Part shown: positions 17,148 to 23,991 of the stretch, piece after piece
Layout: every line of letters starts with the position of its first letter
How positions within the stretch are numbered: the stretch's first letter is position 1
Origin: an uncultured Jannaschia sp.
GTDB taxonomy: Bacteria > Pseudomonadota > Alphaproteobacteria > Rhodobacterales > Rhodobacteraceae
Direction of reading: 5' to 3'
NCBI GenBank assembly: GCA_947494145.1
Contig: CANLTZ010000015.1
Span: forward strand, 1-64,000
DNA length: 64,000 nucleotides
Notes under the pieces: generated by a model
What the model saw: the letters and a program-made list of their open reading frames with translations, nothing else
What the model was told of the DNA's origin: nothing
The model's database searches: none
Made by a program: the position numbers and the translations under genes

Positions 17148-18209
17148 ATGTCCAAGACTTTCGAAATCGCCGTGTTCCATGGCGACGGCATCGGGCCCGA
17201 GATCATGGCACCCACGCTGGACCTGTTGCGTGGCCTTGACCACGATTTTCGCTTCACCGACTGCCCGGCTGGCGCGGCGAGTTACCTCGATTGCGGCTCT
17301 GACTTACCGCAGGCTTCGCTGGACACCGCGCGCCAGGCCGATGCCATCTTGCTAAGCGCCCTGGGCGACCCCGCCGTGCGCTACCCGGACGGCACGGAGA
17401 TGACGCCGCAGATCGATATCCGCATCGCACTGGACCTCTATGCCGGTGTGCGGCCCGTGCGGATCGTGCCGGGGATGCGCACGCCGCTGGCCCTGCCAGA
17501 TGGCAAGGTGGTGGATTTCGTGCTGGTCCGCGAAAGCACCGAGGGTTTGTTTCACACCCAAGGCAAAGGCCGGGTGGAGGCCGATCTGGCCGAAGAAACC
17601 CTGCGCCTGACGCGGCGGACAACCGAAAAGGTCTGCCGTTTTGCCTTTGACCTGGCCCGCGACCGCAAAGCCGCGGGGCAAAAGGGGCGCGTCACCAGTG
17701 TGGACAAAGCGAACGTGTTCCGCGCCTTCGCCTTCTGGCGCGAGGTGTTCGACGGCGTGGCGGGCGACTATCCCGATCTGACCTCCGACCACGCCTATGT
17801 GGACGCCATGGCGCTGTGGTTCGTGCTCAAACCCTGGGATTGGGATGTGATGGTGACCGAAAACATGTTCGGCGACATCCTGTCCGACTTGGGCGCGGGG
17901 CTGATGGGCGGACTGGGCATGGCGCCTTCGGCCGATATCGGCGACGACCATGCGGTGTTTCAGCCCTGCCATGGATCTGCCCCCGATATTGCCGGGCAGG
18001 GCATTGCCAATCCCATCGCCATGATTCTGTCGGCAGCCATGATGTTGGATTGGCTGGGGCGGCGGCACGGGGATGACACTTTGGTTCGTGACGGGGCGCG
18101 GGTGCACGCGGCGGTGGATGCGTGTCTGGCGGCGGGCGACGTGACGGTTGATCTGGGCGGGGCGCTTGACACGCAGGGCGCGGCCCGCGCGATCATGGCC
18201 CGGCTTTGA
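17148..18209 (+). CDS. Isocitrate/isopropylmalate dehydrogenase family protein
   Basis: A 353-aa beta-decarboxylating dehydrogenase. IAVFHGDGIGPEIM opens the fold; VDFVLVRESTEGLFHTQGKG is the substrate loop; SVDKANVFRAF carries the catalytic Lys; TENMFGDILSDLGAGLMGGLG holds the metal-binding Asp residues; and HGSAPDIAGQGIANP is the NAD loop. The Tyr usual in true LeuB or Icd substrate loops is replaced (GLFHT), as in a subgroup that includes tartrate/D-malate-type enzymes, so leucine synthesis is unlikely to be its role. The ATG at 17148 follows GGGAGGG. It overlaps the next gene by 4 bp. Confidence 0.88.
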   Translation: MSKTFEIAVFHGDGIGPEIMAPTLDLLRGLDHDFRFTDCPAGAASYLDCGSDLPQASLDTARQADAILLSALGDPAVRYPDGTEMTPQIDIRIALDLYAGVRPVRIVPGMRTPLALPDGKVVDFVLVRESTEGLFHTQGKGRVEADLAEETLRLTRRTTEKVCRFAFDLARDRKAAGQKGRVTSVDKANVFRAFAFWREVFDGVAGDYPDLTSDHAYVDAMALWFVLKPWDWDVMVTENMFGDILSDLGAGLMGGLGMAPSADIGDDHAVFQPCHGSAPDIAGQGIANPIAMILSAAMMLDWLGRRHGDDTLVRDGARVHAAVDACLAAGDVTVDLGGALDTQGAARAIMARL

Positions 18210-19243
18210 CCTTGCGCGTGGGGCTGTTGGGGCTGGGTTACTTCGCCCAATTCCACCGGGAAGCCTGGGGCCGCACCCCCGGGGCGACGCTGGTGGCCAC
18301 TGCCGATGCCGACCCGACCAAAAGGGCCCATCATGGCGATCTGGCGGCGCTGTTGGGCGAAGGGCTCGACATTCTGGACATCGCCACGCCCCCGCCCACC
18401 CATGCAGCCGCCATTCGCGCGGGGCTAGCCGCGAAGCCGCGTGCCATCATCTGCCAGAAGCCCTTCTGCACCTCGTTGGAGGAAGCCATCGCAGTGACGG
18501 CTGAGGCGGAAGCGGCTGGGGTCCCGCTCATCATCCATGAAAACTTCCGCTTCCAGCCCTGGTTTCGCACCATGAAGTCTGCGTTAGAGGCTGGGCGCAT
18601 CGGACGGCCCCTGAACTTGACCTTCCGGCTGCGCACCGGCGACGGCCAAGGGCCCGACGCCTATGCCGCACGCCAGCCCTATTTCCGCACCATGCCGCGG
18701 CTGCTGATCCATGAGACCGGGGTGCACTACCTGGACGTCTTCCGCTTTCTGCTTGGCGATCCCGAAGGCGTCTATGCCGATCTGCGCCGCCTGAACCCCG
18801 CCATTCGCGGCGAAGATGCGGGCCATGTGCTGCTGGACTATGCCAGTGGCGCGCGCGCCCTGCTTGACGCCAACCGCTTGCTGGATTTCGACACCGACAA
18901 TCCCAGGCGCACCTTCGGAGAGGCCTGGCTGGAAGGCGAAGACGGCACGCTGCGCCTGCTGGGCGACGGTGCGGTGACGGCCCGTGCCCACGGCTCGCAC
19001 AAGGTCGAGACACTTCTTAAAGCCCGCGACTGGCCCGGCTTCGCGGGCGATTGCGTTCACGCCTTGCAATCGAAAGTTGTGTCGGACATTCAGGATGACG
19101 CGCCGTTCGAGAACCGCGCACGCGACTATCTTAGCGTTCTCAGCCTGGTCGAACGCACCTATGCTTCTGCCGGATCGGGCACGCGGCTGCCGACTGGAAG
19201 CCCTGATTTTCCTCTAAAATCATCGGTATTTCACAACCGGTGA
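18206..19243 (+). CDS. Gfo/Idh/MocA family oxidoreductase
   Basis: A 345-aa NAD(P)-dependent oxidoreductase. LRVGLLGLGYFAQFHREAWG is the Rossmann motif. CQKPFCTSLEEA has the conserved EKP-type signature with Glu replaced by Gln (QKP). HENFRFQPWFRTMKSAL and LIHETGVHYLDVFRFLLGDP form the substrate side with the conserved His. Members oxidise sugars, inositols or related polyols. The start is a TTG overlapping the upstream stop (TTGA). A second TTG two codons later is possible. It is transcribed with the dehydrogenase, suggesting a shared hydroxy-acid or polyol pathway that cannot be named from sequence. Confidence 0.88.
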   Translation: MTLRVGLLGLGYFAQFHREAWGRTPGATLVATADADPTKRAHHGDLAALLGEGLDILDIATPPPTHAAAIRAGLAAKPRAIICQKPFCTSLEEAIAVTAEAEAAGVPLIIHENFRFQPWFRTMKSALEAGRIGRPLNLTFRLRTGDGQGPDAYAARQPYFRTMPRLLIHETGVHYLDVFRFLLGDPEGVYADLRRLNPAIRGEDAGHVLLDYASGARALLDANRLLDFDTDNPRRTFGEAWLEGEDGTLRLLGDGAVTARAHGSHKVETLLKARDWPGFAGDCVHALQSKVVSDIQDDAPFENRARDYLSVLSLVERTYASAGSGTRLPTGSPDFPLKSSVFHNR

Positions 19244-19246
19244 TTT
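19217..19246 (+). terminator. Hairpin spanning the stop codon of the Gfo/Idh/MocA gene
   Basis: AAATCATCGGT (19217-19227) pairs with ACCGGTGATTT (19236-19246), an 11-bp stem with one G.U pair and an 8-nt loop. The TGA stop lies within the 3' arm. The stem ends in ATTT, so it may act as a terminator or mRNA end. Confidence 0.45.
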
Positions 19247-19300
19247 ACCGCTGATCAATATCTGACGGTGCATCTGACCCTCGTACTGAGTGAGGGCCAG

Positions 19301-19630
19301 ATGACTGACGACGAGCTTCAGAATACCATTCTCGAACGGCTCCACGCTGATGCGGACGCTTATCGGGGGTTGATCCGCGGCATTGCCACGGACTTCCCAA
19401 ACCTGGCGGCACGCCGGCTGGAAAACGCCCTAATGGTCGCAGCCGGGGAAATGGACGCCACTGTGCGCAACGCGGGCTCGCCTACCGACGAAGCGCGGAC
19501 GGCGCGGCGCTTGGCGCTGCTTCTCGGTATGGACATCGACAAGCTCGACGACCGCCGCTCCAGCACGCTGACCATGGGGCAGTTGCTAGAATGGTGGCAG
19601 GCAAACGACGATTTTTTTCTGCGGCTTTGA
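19301..19630 (+). CDS. Hypothetical protein, about 109 aa
   Basis: I do not recognise this family. From ATG 19301 (GAGGG upstream) it encodes a soluble, helical, acidic protein: MTDDELQNTILERLHADADA, then FPNLAARRLENALMVAAGEMD and LALLLGMDIDKLDDRRSSTL, ending WWQANDDFFLRL. No signal peptide or membrane segment is seen. Codon use resembles its neighbours, so it is probably a real gene. An upstream in-frame ATG at 19268 is less likely. Confidence 0.6.
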   Translation: MTDDELQNTILERLHADADAYRGLIRGIATDFPNLAARRLENALMVAAGEMDATVRNAGSPTDEARTARRLALLLGMDIDKLDDRRSSTLTMGQLLEWWQANDDFFLRL

Positions 19631-19705
19631 CCGCATATTCCCCAAGGGGTCATCCCCCGATCCAAGCGCTCACGCGCATACGGTGAAACCGACGAAAGGG
19701 TCCGA

Positions 19706-19966
19706 ATGACCTTACCTAACACCCGCCGAACCAAACAGGACATCTGTGTCGCTGTAATCCTGCTCGGCCTCGGCCTGGGAAGCTTGACGCCCATTGCGAT
19801 GTCGGAACCTGCCCCGGCGAAAGCTGCCGACTCGGTCCAGACGGTCGCGGTCTCTTGCGACGAAAACGCGCAGCCAAAGGCTGTGAACCCGTGCGACCCC
19901 ACACCCGTCGGCGCACGCCCCAAGCGGATCGCCTCTTTGATCATGATCGTCGGGCTAATGCCCTGA
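19706..19966 (+). CDS. Hypothetical small exported or membrane protein
   Basis: An 86-aa protein with one N-terminal hydrophobic segment (ICVAVILLGLGLGSLTPIAM) that may be an uncleaved anchor or signal sequence. A short Cys-containing middle follows (VSCDENAQPK, NPCDP), and a hydrophobic C-terminus (RIASLIMIVGLMP). AAAGGG upstream of the ATG supports translation. No recognised domain. The two cysteines outside the membrane could form a disulfide if exported. Confidence 0.5.
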   Translation: MTLPNTRRTKQDICVAVILLGLGLGSLTPIAMSEPAPAKAADSVQTVAVSCDENAQPKAVNPCDPTPVGARPKRIASLIMIVGLMP

Positions 19967-20010
19967 GCCCCCTCGTCGACTGATCTACAGAACGGCTTCC
20001 CGGGACGCGC

Positions 20011-20715
20011 CTACGCCGCGTCGCGTGCCGCTTCGGCCGCCGCCCGGATATCGGCAATCGCTCGGCCGTAGCCTTCGGGCGCGTCCGCCTTCCCATGTTT
20101 GAAAACGGCTGACCCCGCCACGAAGACATCAGCCCCCGCAGCCGCGACGAGAGGCGCGGTGGTCGGATCAACGCCACCATCCACTTCCAGATGGATCGGT
20201 CGATCCCCAATCATGGCGCGCAGATCGGCAACCTTGCTGACTTGGTCATGCAGAAAGCTCTGCCCGCCGAAGCCCGGATTGACCGTCATCACGCAGATGA
20301 CGTCCACCATATCGAGAAGCGGCTGCGCCGCGTCCGCGGGCGTTCCGGGGTTAAGCGCCAGCCCCGCGCGCATTCCCGCCCCGCGGATCGCTTGAAGCGT
20401 GCGGTGAATGTGGGGTCCGGCTTCCAAATGCGCGGTCAGCACATCGGCGCCGGTTTCCGCGTAGCTTTCGATCATCGGGTCCACCGGCGTGATCATCAGA
20501 TGCACATCCATGATGCCCGAAATATGGGGCCGGATGGCTGCGCAAGTCGTCGCCCCGAAAGACAAGTTGGGCACGTAATGCCCATCCATGACGTCGACAT
20601 GCACCCAATCCGCCCCATGGTCTGACACCGCGCGGCATTCCGCCCCGAAAGCTGCGAAATCAGCCGCCAAGATCGATGGGGCAATCTTGACGGAGCGGTC
20701 GAAACTGGCGGTCAT
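20011..20715 (-). CDS. rpe: Ribulose-phosphate 3-epimerase
   Basis: A 234-aa TIM-barrel enzyme interconverting ribulose 5-phosphate and xylulose 5-phosphate in the pentose phosphate and Calvin cycles. All signatures are present: APSILAADFAAFG, HVDVMDGHYVPNLSFG (metal His and Asp), DVHLMI, CVMTVNPGFGGQSFL, LEVDGGVDPTTA and AGADVFVAGSAVF. The C-terminus is slightly extended and Ala-rich. It lies 29 bp downstream of the 5-formyl-THF cyclo-ligase gene on the same strand, so an operon is likely. Confidence 0.97.
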   Translation of the reverse strand: MTASFDRSVKIAPSILAADFAAFGAECRAVSDHGADWVHVDVMDGHYVPNLSFGATTCAAIRPHISGIMDVHLMITPVDPMIESYAETGADVLTAHLEAGPHIHRTLQAIRGAGMRAGLALNPGTPADAAQPLLDMVDVICVMTVNPGFGGQSFLHDQVSKVADLRAMIGDRPIHLEVDGGVDPTTAPLVAAAGADVFVAGSAVFKHGKADAPEGYGRAIADIRAAAEAARDAA

Positions 20716-20744
20716 GGCGTCCTCGCTGCGTGGCTCGCCGCCTC

Positions 20745-21314
20745 CTACCCCGTGGGCACGCGGGCGAAAACCCCTGCTTCCGTGACGATCTCGGACAAGG
20801 TAACGTCTGTCCCAGCCAGGGGCAGCGTATCCATCCGCTGCGCTTCCACTGCGAGGCCGATGGCGCGCGCACCGTTCAGCCCCGGCAGCGTGCGGTCATA
20901 GAAGCCCCCACCGTACCCGAGCCGACCGCCATCTGCATCAAACGCAAGAAGCGGGACGATGACGATATCAGGCACCCGCCATCCGCCTTCCGTCGGCACG
21001 TCCACCCCGAACGCGGCCTTTTCCAGCGCAATTCCGGGCCACCATTCGCGAAACCGCAGCGGCGCCCCGCGCGAGGCCACGACCGGCACGCACATCCGGT
21101 TGTCGCGGCCCAGGGCCGCCATGGCATGGCGCGGATCAACTTCGGACCCGATGGGCAGATAGCCCGCGATGACGGCACCGCGCAGATGCATCAGTCGCGC
21201 ATAGAGCCGCGTGGCCGCCGCCGCGCGCGCCAGCGGGCTTGCGCCATCCCGGGCCGCTTTGGCCGCGCGGCGCAATTGCGCCTTCCGTTCGCTCAGACTA
21301 GCGTCGTCCCCCAT
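20745..21314 (-). CDS. 5-formyltetrahydrofolate cyclo-ligase
   Basis: A 189-aa enzyme of the YgfA/MTHFS family that converts 5-formyl-THF to 5,10-methenyl-THF using ATP. Key motifs are RKAQLRRAAKAARDG at the start, AGYLPIGSEVDPR, and the nucleotide/folate signature LLAFDADGGRLGYGGGFYDRTL. The ATG at 21314 overlaps the ATG of the divergent VOC gene by two bases (CATG). There is no room for a conventional leader on either side if both starts are right. Confidence 0.93.
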   Translation of the reverse strand: MGDDASLSERKAQLRRAAKAARDGASPLARAAAATRLYARLMHLRGAVIAGYLPIGSEVDPRHAMAALGRDNRMCVPVVASRGAPLRFREWWPGIALEKAAFGVDVPTEGGWRVPDIVIVPLLAFDADGGRLGYGGGFYDRTLPGLNGARAIGLAVEAQRMDTLPLAGTDVTLSEIVTEAGVFARVPTG

Positions 21315-21915
21315 GCAAGCCTTTGATCACCTCGCCGTCTCCGCCGCAACGCTCTCTGATGGGGTGGCCCATGTCGAGCGGCGACTGGGCCATGCCGTGG
21401 GCCCTGGCGGCCAACACGATGCCATGGGCACCCACAACCGGCTGAGCGGGATGGGGCCGGACGCTTATCTGGAGGTCATTGCCATCGATCCCGATGGCAC
21501 GGCACCCGACCGCCCGCGTTGGTTCGATCTTGATCGGCGCGCGGGACCGTCGCGCCTGTCGAATTGGATCATCCGAACCGACGACATTGACGCAGCGATC
21601 CGCCACATCCCCGTACCGGTGGACGTTTTGTCCCTATCCCGTGGCAATTTCCGCTGGCGCATGGCGGTGCCGCACGATGGCATCCTGCCGTTCGATGGCT
21701 GCTTTCCCGCGCTGATCCAATGGGACAGTGTCCCGCCCACCTTCCCCGAAAGCGGGCTGCGGATGACGGCGCTGACGCTGCGCCATCCCGAGGCCGACGC
21801 CCTAAGCGCCGCCTTGGCGCCCCTAATCGCGGAGCCGCGCATCACAGTGTCACCTGGCCCGGCGAGGCTGACAGCAAACGTCGACACCCCCGAAGGCCCC
21901 CGCACCTTGGCATGA
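21313..21915 (+). CDS. VOC superfamily (glyoxalase-like domain) protein
   Basis: A 200-aa protein starting MQAFDHLAVSAATLSDGVAH, with the glyoxalase-like (VOC, Glyoxalase_3-type) fold. HDAMGTHNRLSGMGPDAYLE contains the residues that line the pocket in this group, and the second half repeats the fold. The usual metal-binding His/Glu set is incomplete, as in many members, so catalytic function is uncertain. A longer frame upstream would run antisense through the cyclo-ligase gene and is rejected. It overlaps the metallopeptidase gene by 4 bp (ATGA). Confidence 0.82.
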   Translation: MQAFDHLAVSAATLSDGVAHVERRLGHAVGPGGQHDAMGTHNRLSGMGPDAYLEVIAIDPDGTAPDRPRWFDLDRRAGPSRLSNWIIRTDDIDAAIRHIPVPVDVLSLSRGNFRWRMAVPHDGILPFDGCFPALIQWDSVPPTFPESGLRMTALTLRHPEADALSAALAPLIAEPRITVSPGPARLTANVDTPEGPRTLA

Positions 21916-22307
21916 AAGACGCGCTGGCCCCCGGTATCGAGGTCATCGCCGCGCTGGCAGAAGCGGCCCGCGCAGCCTTGCCCGCGGCGTTCGCGCTCGA
22001 TGCGGCAGAGGTATGCCTCGTCGTGCAGGATTGGCCAGACGACGCCACGCTGGATGCGTTGGAAATCGACGACGCCTATGACCTGACCGGCCTCTATGAA
22101 GGTGTCCCCTTGACGGAGCGGAGCGTGGAGGCGCCCGTCCAGCCGTCCACCATTTTCCTCTACCGGCGCGCTATCCTGGACGAATGGGCAGGACGCGGAA
22201 ACGTCACATTGGAAGAGCTTGTGACCCATGTGACGATCCACGAATTCGCCCACCATTTTGGTTGGTCCGATGACGATATCGCTGAAATCGACCGCTGGTG
22301 GGAATGA
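21912..22307 (+). CDS. Metallopeptidase family protein (zincin-like)
   Basis: A 131-aa protein of the small DUF1025-type zincin family. The HExxH zinc motif is in VTIHEFAHHFGWSDDDI near the C-terminus, with Glu next to the first His. TIFLYRRAI and LEELVTHV are characteristic of the family. No signal peptide is present, so it is cytoplasmic. No substrate is known for the family. Probably co-translated with the VOC protein through the 4-bp overlap. Confidence 0.85.
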   Translation: MKDALAPGIEVIAALAEAARAALPAAFALDAAEVCLVVQDWPDDATLDALEIDDAYDLTGLYEGVPLTERSVEAPVQPSTIFLYRRAILDEWAGRGNVTLEELVTHVTIHEFAHHFGWSDDDIAEIDRWWE

Positions 22308-22342
22308 GTCGACATGAACGTCGCCATATAACCGCTTGAATC

Positions 22343-22366
22343 AAAAAGGGCGCCCAATGGCGCCCC
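22343..22366 (-). terminator. Intrinsic terminator of carD
   Basis: Read on the minus strand, GGGCGCC-ATTG-GGCGCCC is followed directly by TTTTT. It lies 22 bp past the carD stop. The plus-strand reading lacks a clean T-run, so it mainly serves carD. Confidence 0.85.
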
Positions 22367-22387
22367 CTTGTCATCTGTCCTGAAAAA

Positions 22388-22897
22388 TCAGGCAGCAGCA
22401 GGCCGCGAATTCAGGATTTCGTCCACCGCTTTGAGTGCGCCGTCTTCGTCCATGTCGTTCACGGCGGCCAGTTCGCGTGTCAGTCGGTCCAGGGCAGCTT
22501 CATAGAGCTGACGCTCGGAATAGGATTGTTCGCGCTGCTCGTCGTTGCGGTGCAGGTCGCGCACGACTTCGGCGATGGCGATCAGGTCGCCTGAATTGAT
22601 CTTGGCTTCGTATTCCTGCGCGCGGCGCGACCACATGGCGCGCTTCACCCGGGCCTTGCCCTTCAAAGTCGCCATGGCCTTCGTGACCACATCGGGAGGC
22701 GAAAGCGAACGCATACCCACTGTGGTTGCCTTATTCGTCGGCACCCGCAGCGTCATCTTGTCCTTGGCGAACGAGATGACAAACAATTCCAGTTCAAGTC
22801 CTGCGACTTCCTGCTTTTCGATGGAGACAATCTGGCCCACCCCATGGGCTGGATAGACGACGAAATCGTTTGGGCGGAACTCGGGCTTCTTGGACAT
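22388..22897 (-). CDS. carD: CarD family transcriptional regulator
   Basis: A 169-aa protein: N-terminal CarD/TRCF RNA polymerase-interacting Tudor-like domain (FRPNDFVVYPAHGVGQIVSIEKQ, LRVPTNKATTVGMRSL) and a helical C-terminal domain with WSRRAQEYEAKINSGDLIAIAEVVRDL. CarD binds the RNA polymerase beta subunit and stabilises open complexes, especially at rRNA promoters. The ATG at 22897 (MSKKPEF) is preferred because AGGA is 5 nt upstream; the ATG at 22903 overlaps that site. It follows fdxA and the helicase cluster on the same strand but has its own terminator. Confidence 0.95.
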   Translation of the reverse strand: MSKKPEFRPNDFVVYPAHGVGQIVSIEKQEVAGLELELFVISFAKDKMTLRVPTNKATTVGMRSLSPPDVVTKAMATLKGKARVKRAMWSRRAQEYEAKINSGDLIAIAEVVRDLHRNDEQREQSYSERQLYEAALDRLTRELAAVNDMDEDGALKAVDEILNSRPAAA

Positions 22898-23154
22898 AGG
22901 CATCCTTTCGATGTCTCTTTGGCGCGTTCACCCGATTCTCTGGGCGACAGAAACACCCGGCGCCGGCGTTGATATCCGGCGCGGATGTGACGCGCTATCG
23001 ATGTCGACCCACCACGAGCTATCGGTTGGCGGGCCTAAACGTGGCAGATGTGTCGAAGGCAATCTGCCAACACACTAGAAAATCATATCACAAAATGGGC
23101 TGCCGCGAAAGCGTCACCAAGCCTGACCCTTCGGACAATTTTCTTGACCTAAGG

Positions 23155-23496
23155 TTAGCCACCCTCGCCAGGGCTTTCCGAGAAAAGCTCCATCTTGCCT
23201 TCCTTGCCGTCCATTTCCTCAGCATCGGGCAGCGGATCCTTCTTGGTGATGATCACCGGCCAGTCGAACCCTTCGGAATATTTCCGATTGAACTCGACCC
23301 ATTTTTCCATCTCGGGCTCCGTGTCCGGTCGGATGGCGTCGGCGGGGCATTCGGGCTCGCAAACACCACAGTCGATGCACTCGTCGGGGTGAATGACGAG
23401 CATGTTCTCACCTTCATAGAAGCAATCGACCGGGCAGACCTCGACGCAATCAGTGTATTTGCAGGCAATGCAGGCGTCGGTGACGACGTAGGTCAT
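23155..23496 (-). CDS. fdxA: 7Fe ferredoxin ([3Fe-4S][4Fe-4S])
   Basis: A 113-aa FdxA-type ferredoxin: [20 protein letters not shown] then CPVDCFYEG, and later [12 protein letters not shown]. The Cys spacing in the first half (C-x2-C-x4-C-x3-CP) fits a seven-iron cluster pair. The acidic C-terminal extension ([19 protein letters not shown]) is usual for the alphaproteobacterial form. It transfers electrons at low potential; the partner is unknown. The ATG at 23496 matches the conserved MTYVV start; the frame open upstream to 23598 is not conserved-looking. Confidence 0.95.
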   Translation of the reverse strand: MTYVVTDACIACKYTDCVEVCPVDCFYEGENMLVIHPDECIDCGVCEPECPADAIRPDTEPEMEKWVEFNRKYSEGFDWPVIITKKDPLPDAEEMDGKEGKMELFSESPGEGG

Positions 23497-23637
23497 GGGC
23501 GGGTCCTTCTGGAAATCCAAGCCGATGTAGCGAGCGACCGGGCGGGGTTCAACCCGGTCCACATGACGTTTCAATGGTTGCACGACATCCTGGTGCACAG
23601 GGGTATGCGACGGGATACCGCAGGCTGGAAACGGCGC

Positions 23638-23991
23638 TCAACCGTCGGGGCCCGCACGGGTTGCATCCAGCCGACGTCGGTCCCGCCCCGTGGGCCGCGG
23701 GCCGACACGCGGGACTGGCGGCGGTGTCTGGTCCACATAGAGCGCCTGTGCCTCGGACGCGGGGCCCCGCCGCGTGCCCAATGCCGCCACTTCCACCACG
23801 CGGACACGGTCGCCTTGCGGAAAGGTCAGGGCATCGCCTGGCGCAACGGTAGCAGACGGCTTCGATATCTTTTCCCCGTTCACACGGATTCGCCCGTCCG
23901 AGACGACGCGTGCCGCAAGACTGCGCGTCTTGAAAAACCGCGCCTGCCAAAGCCACTTGTCGATTCGCAGCTTCGGACTTGCGTCGCTCAC
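23638..23991 (-). CDS. S4 domain RNA-binding protein (Hsp15/HslR-like)
   Basis: A 117-aa protein with an S4 RNA-binding domain: RIDKWLWQARFFKTRSLAA, VSDGRIRVNGEKISKPS and VAPGDALTF. This matches Hsp15, which recycles stalled 50S-peptidyl-tRNA complexes. A basic, Pro/Arg-rich tail follows. Its start overlaps the 3' end of the helicase gene by 4 bp on the same strand, so it is translationally coupled to an RNA helicase, which fits an RNA-handling operon. Confidence 0.9.
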   Translation of the reverse strand: MSDASPKLRIDKWLWQARFFKTRSLAARVVSDGRIRVNGEKISKPSATVAPGDALTFPQGDRVRVVEVAALGTRRGPASEAQALYVDQTPPPVPRVGPRPTGRDRRRLDATRAGPDG

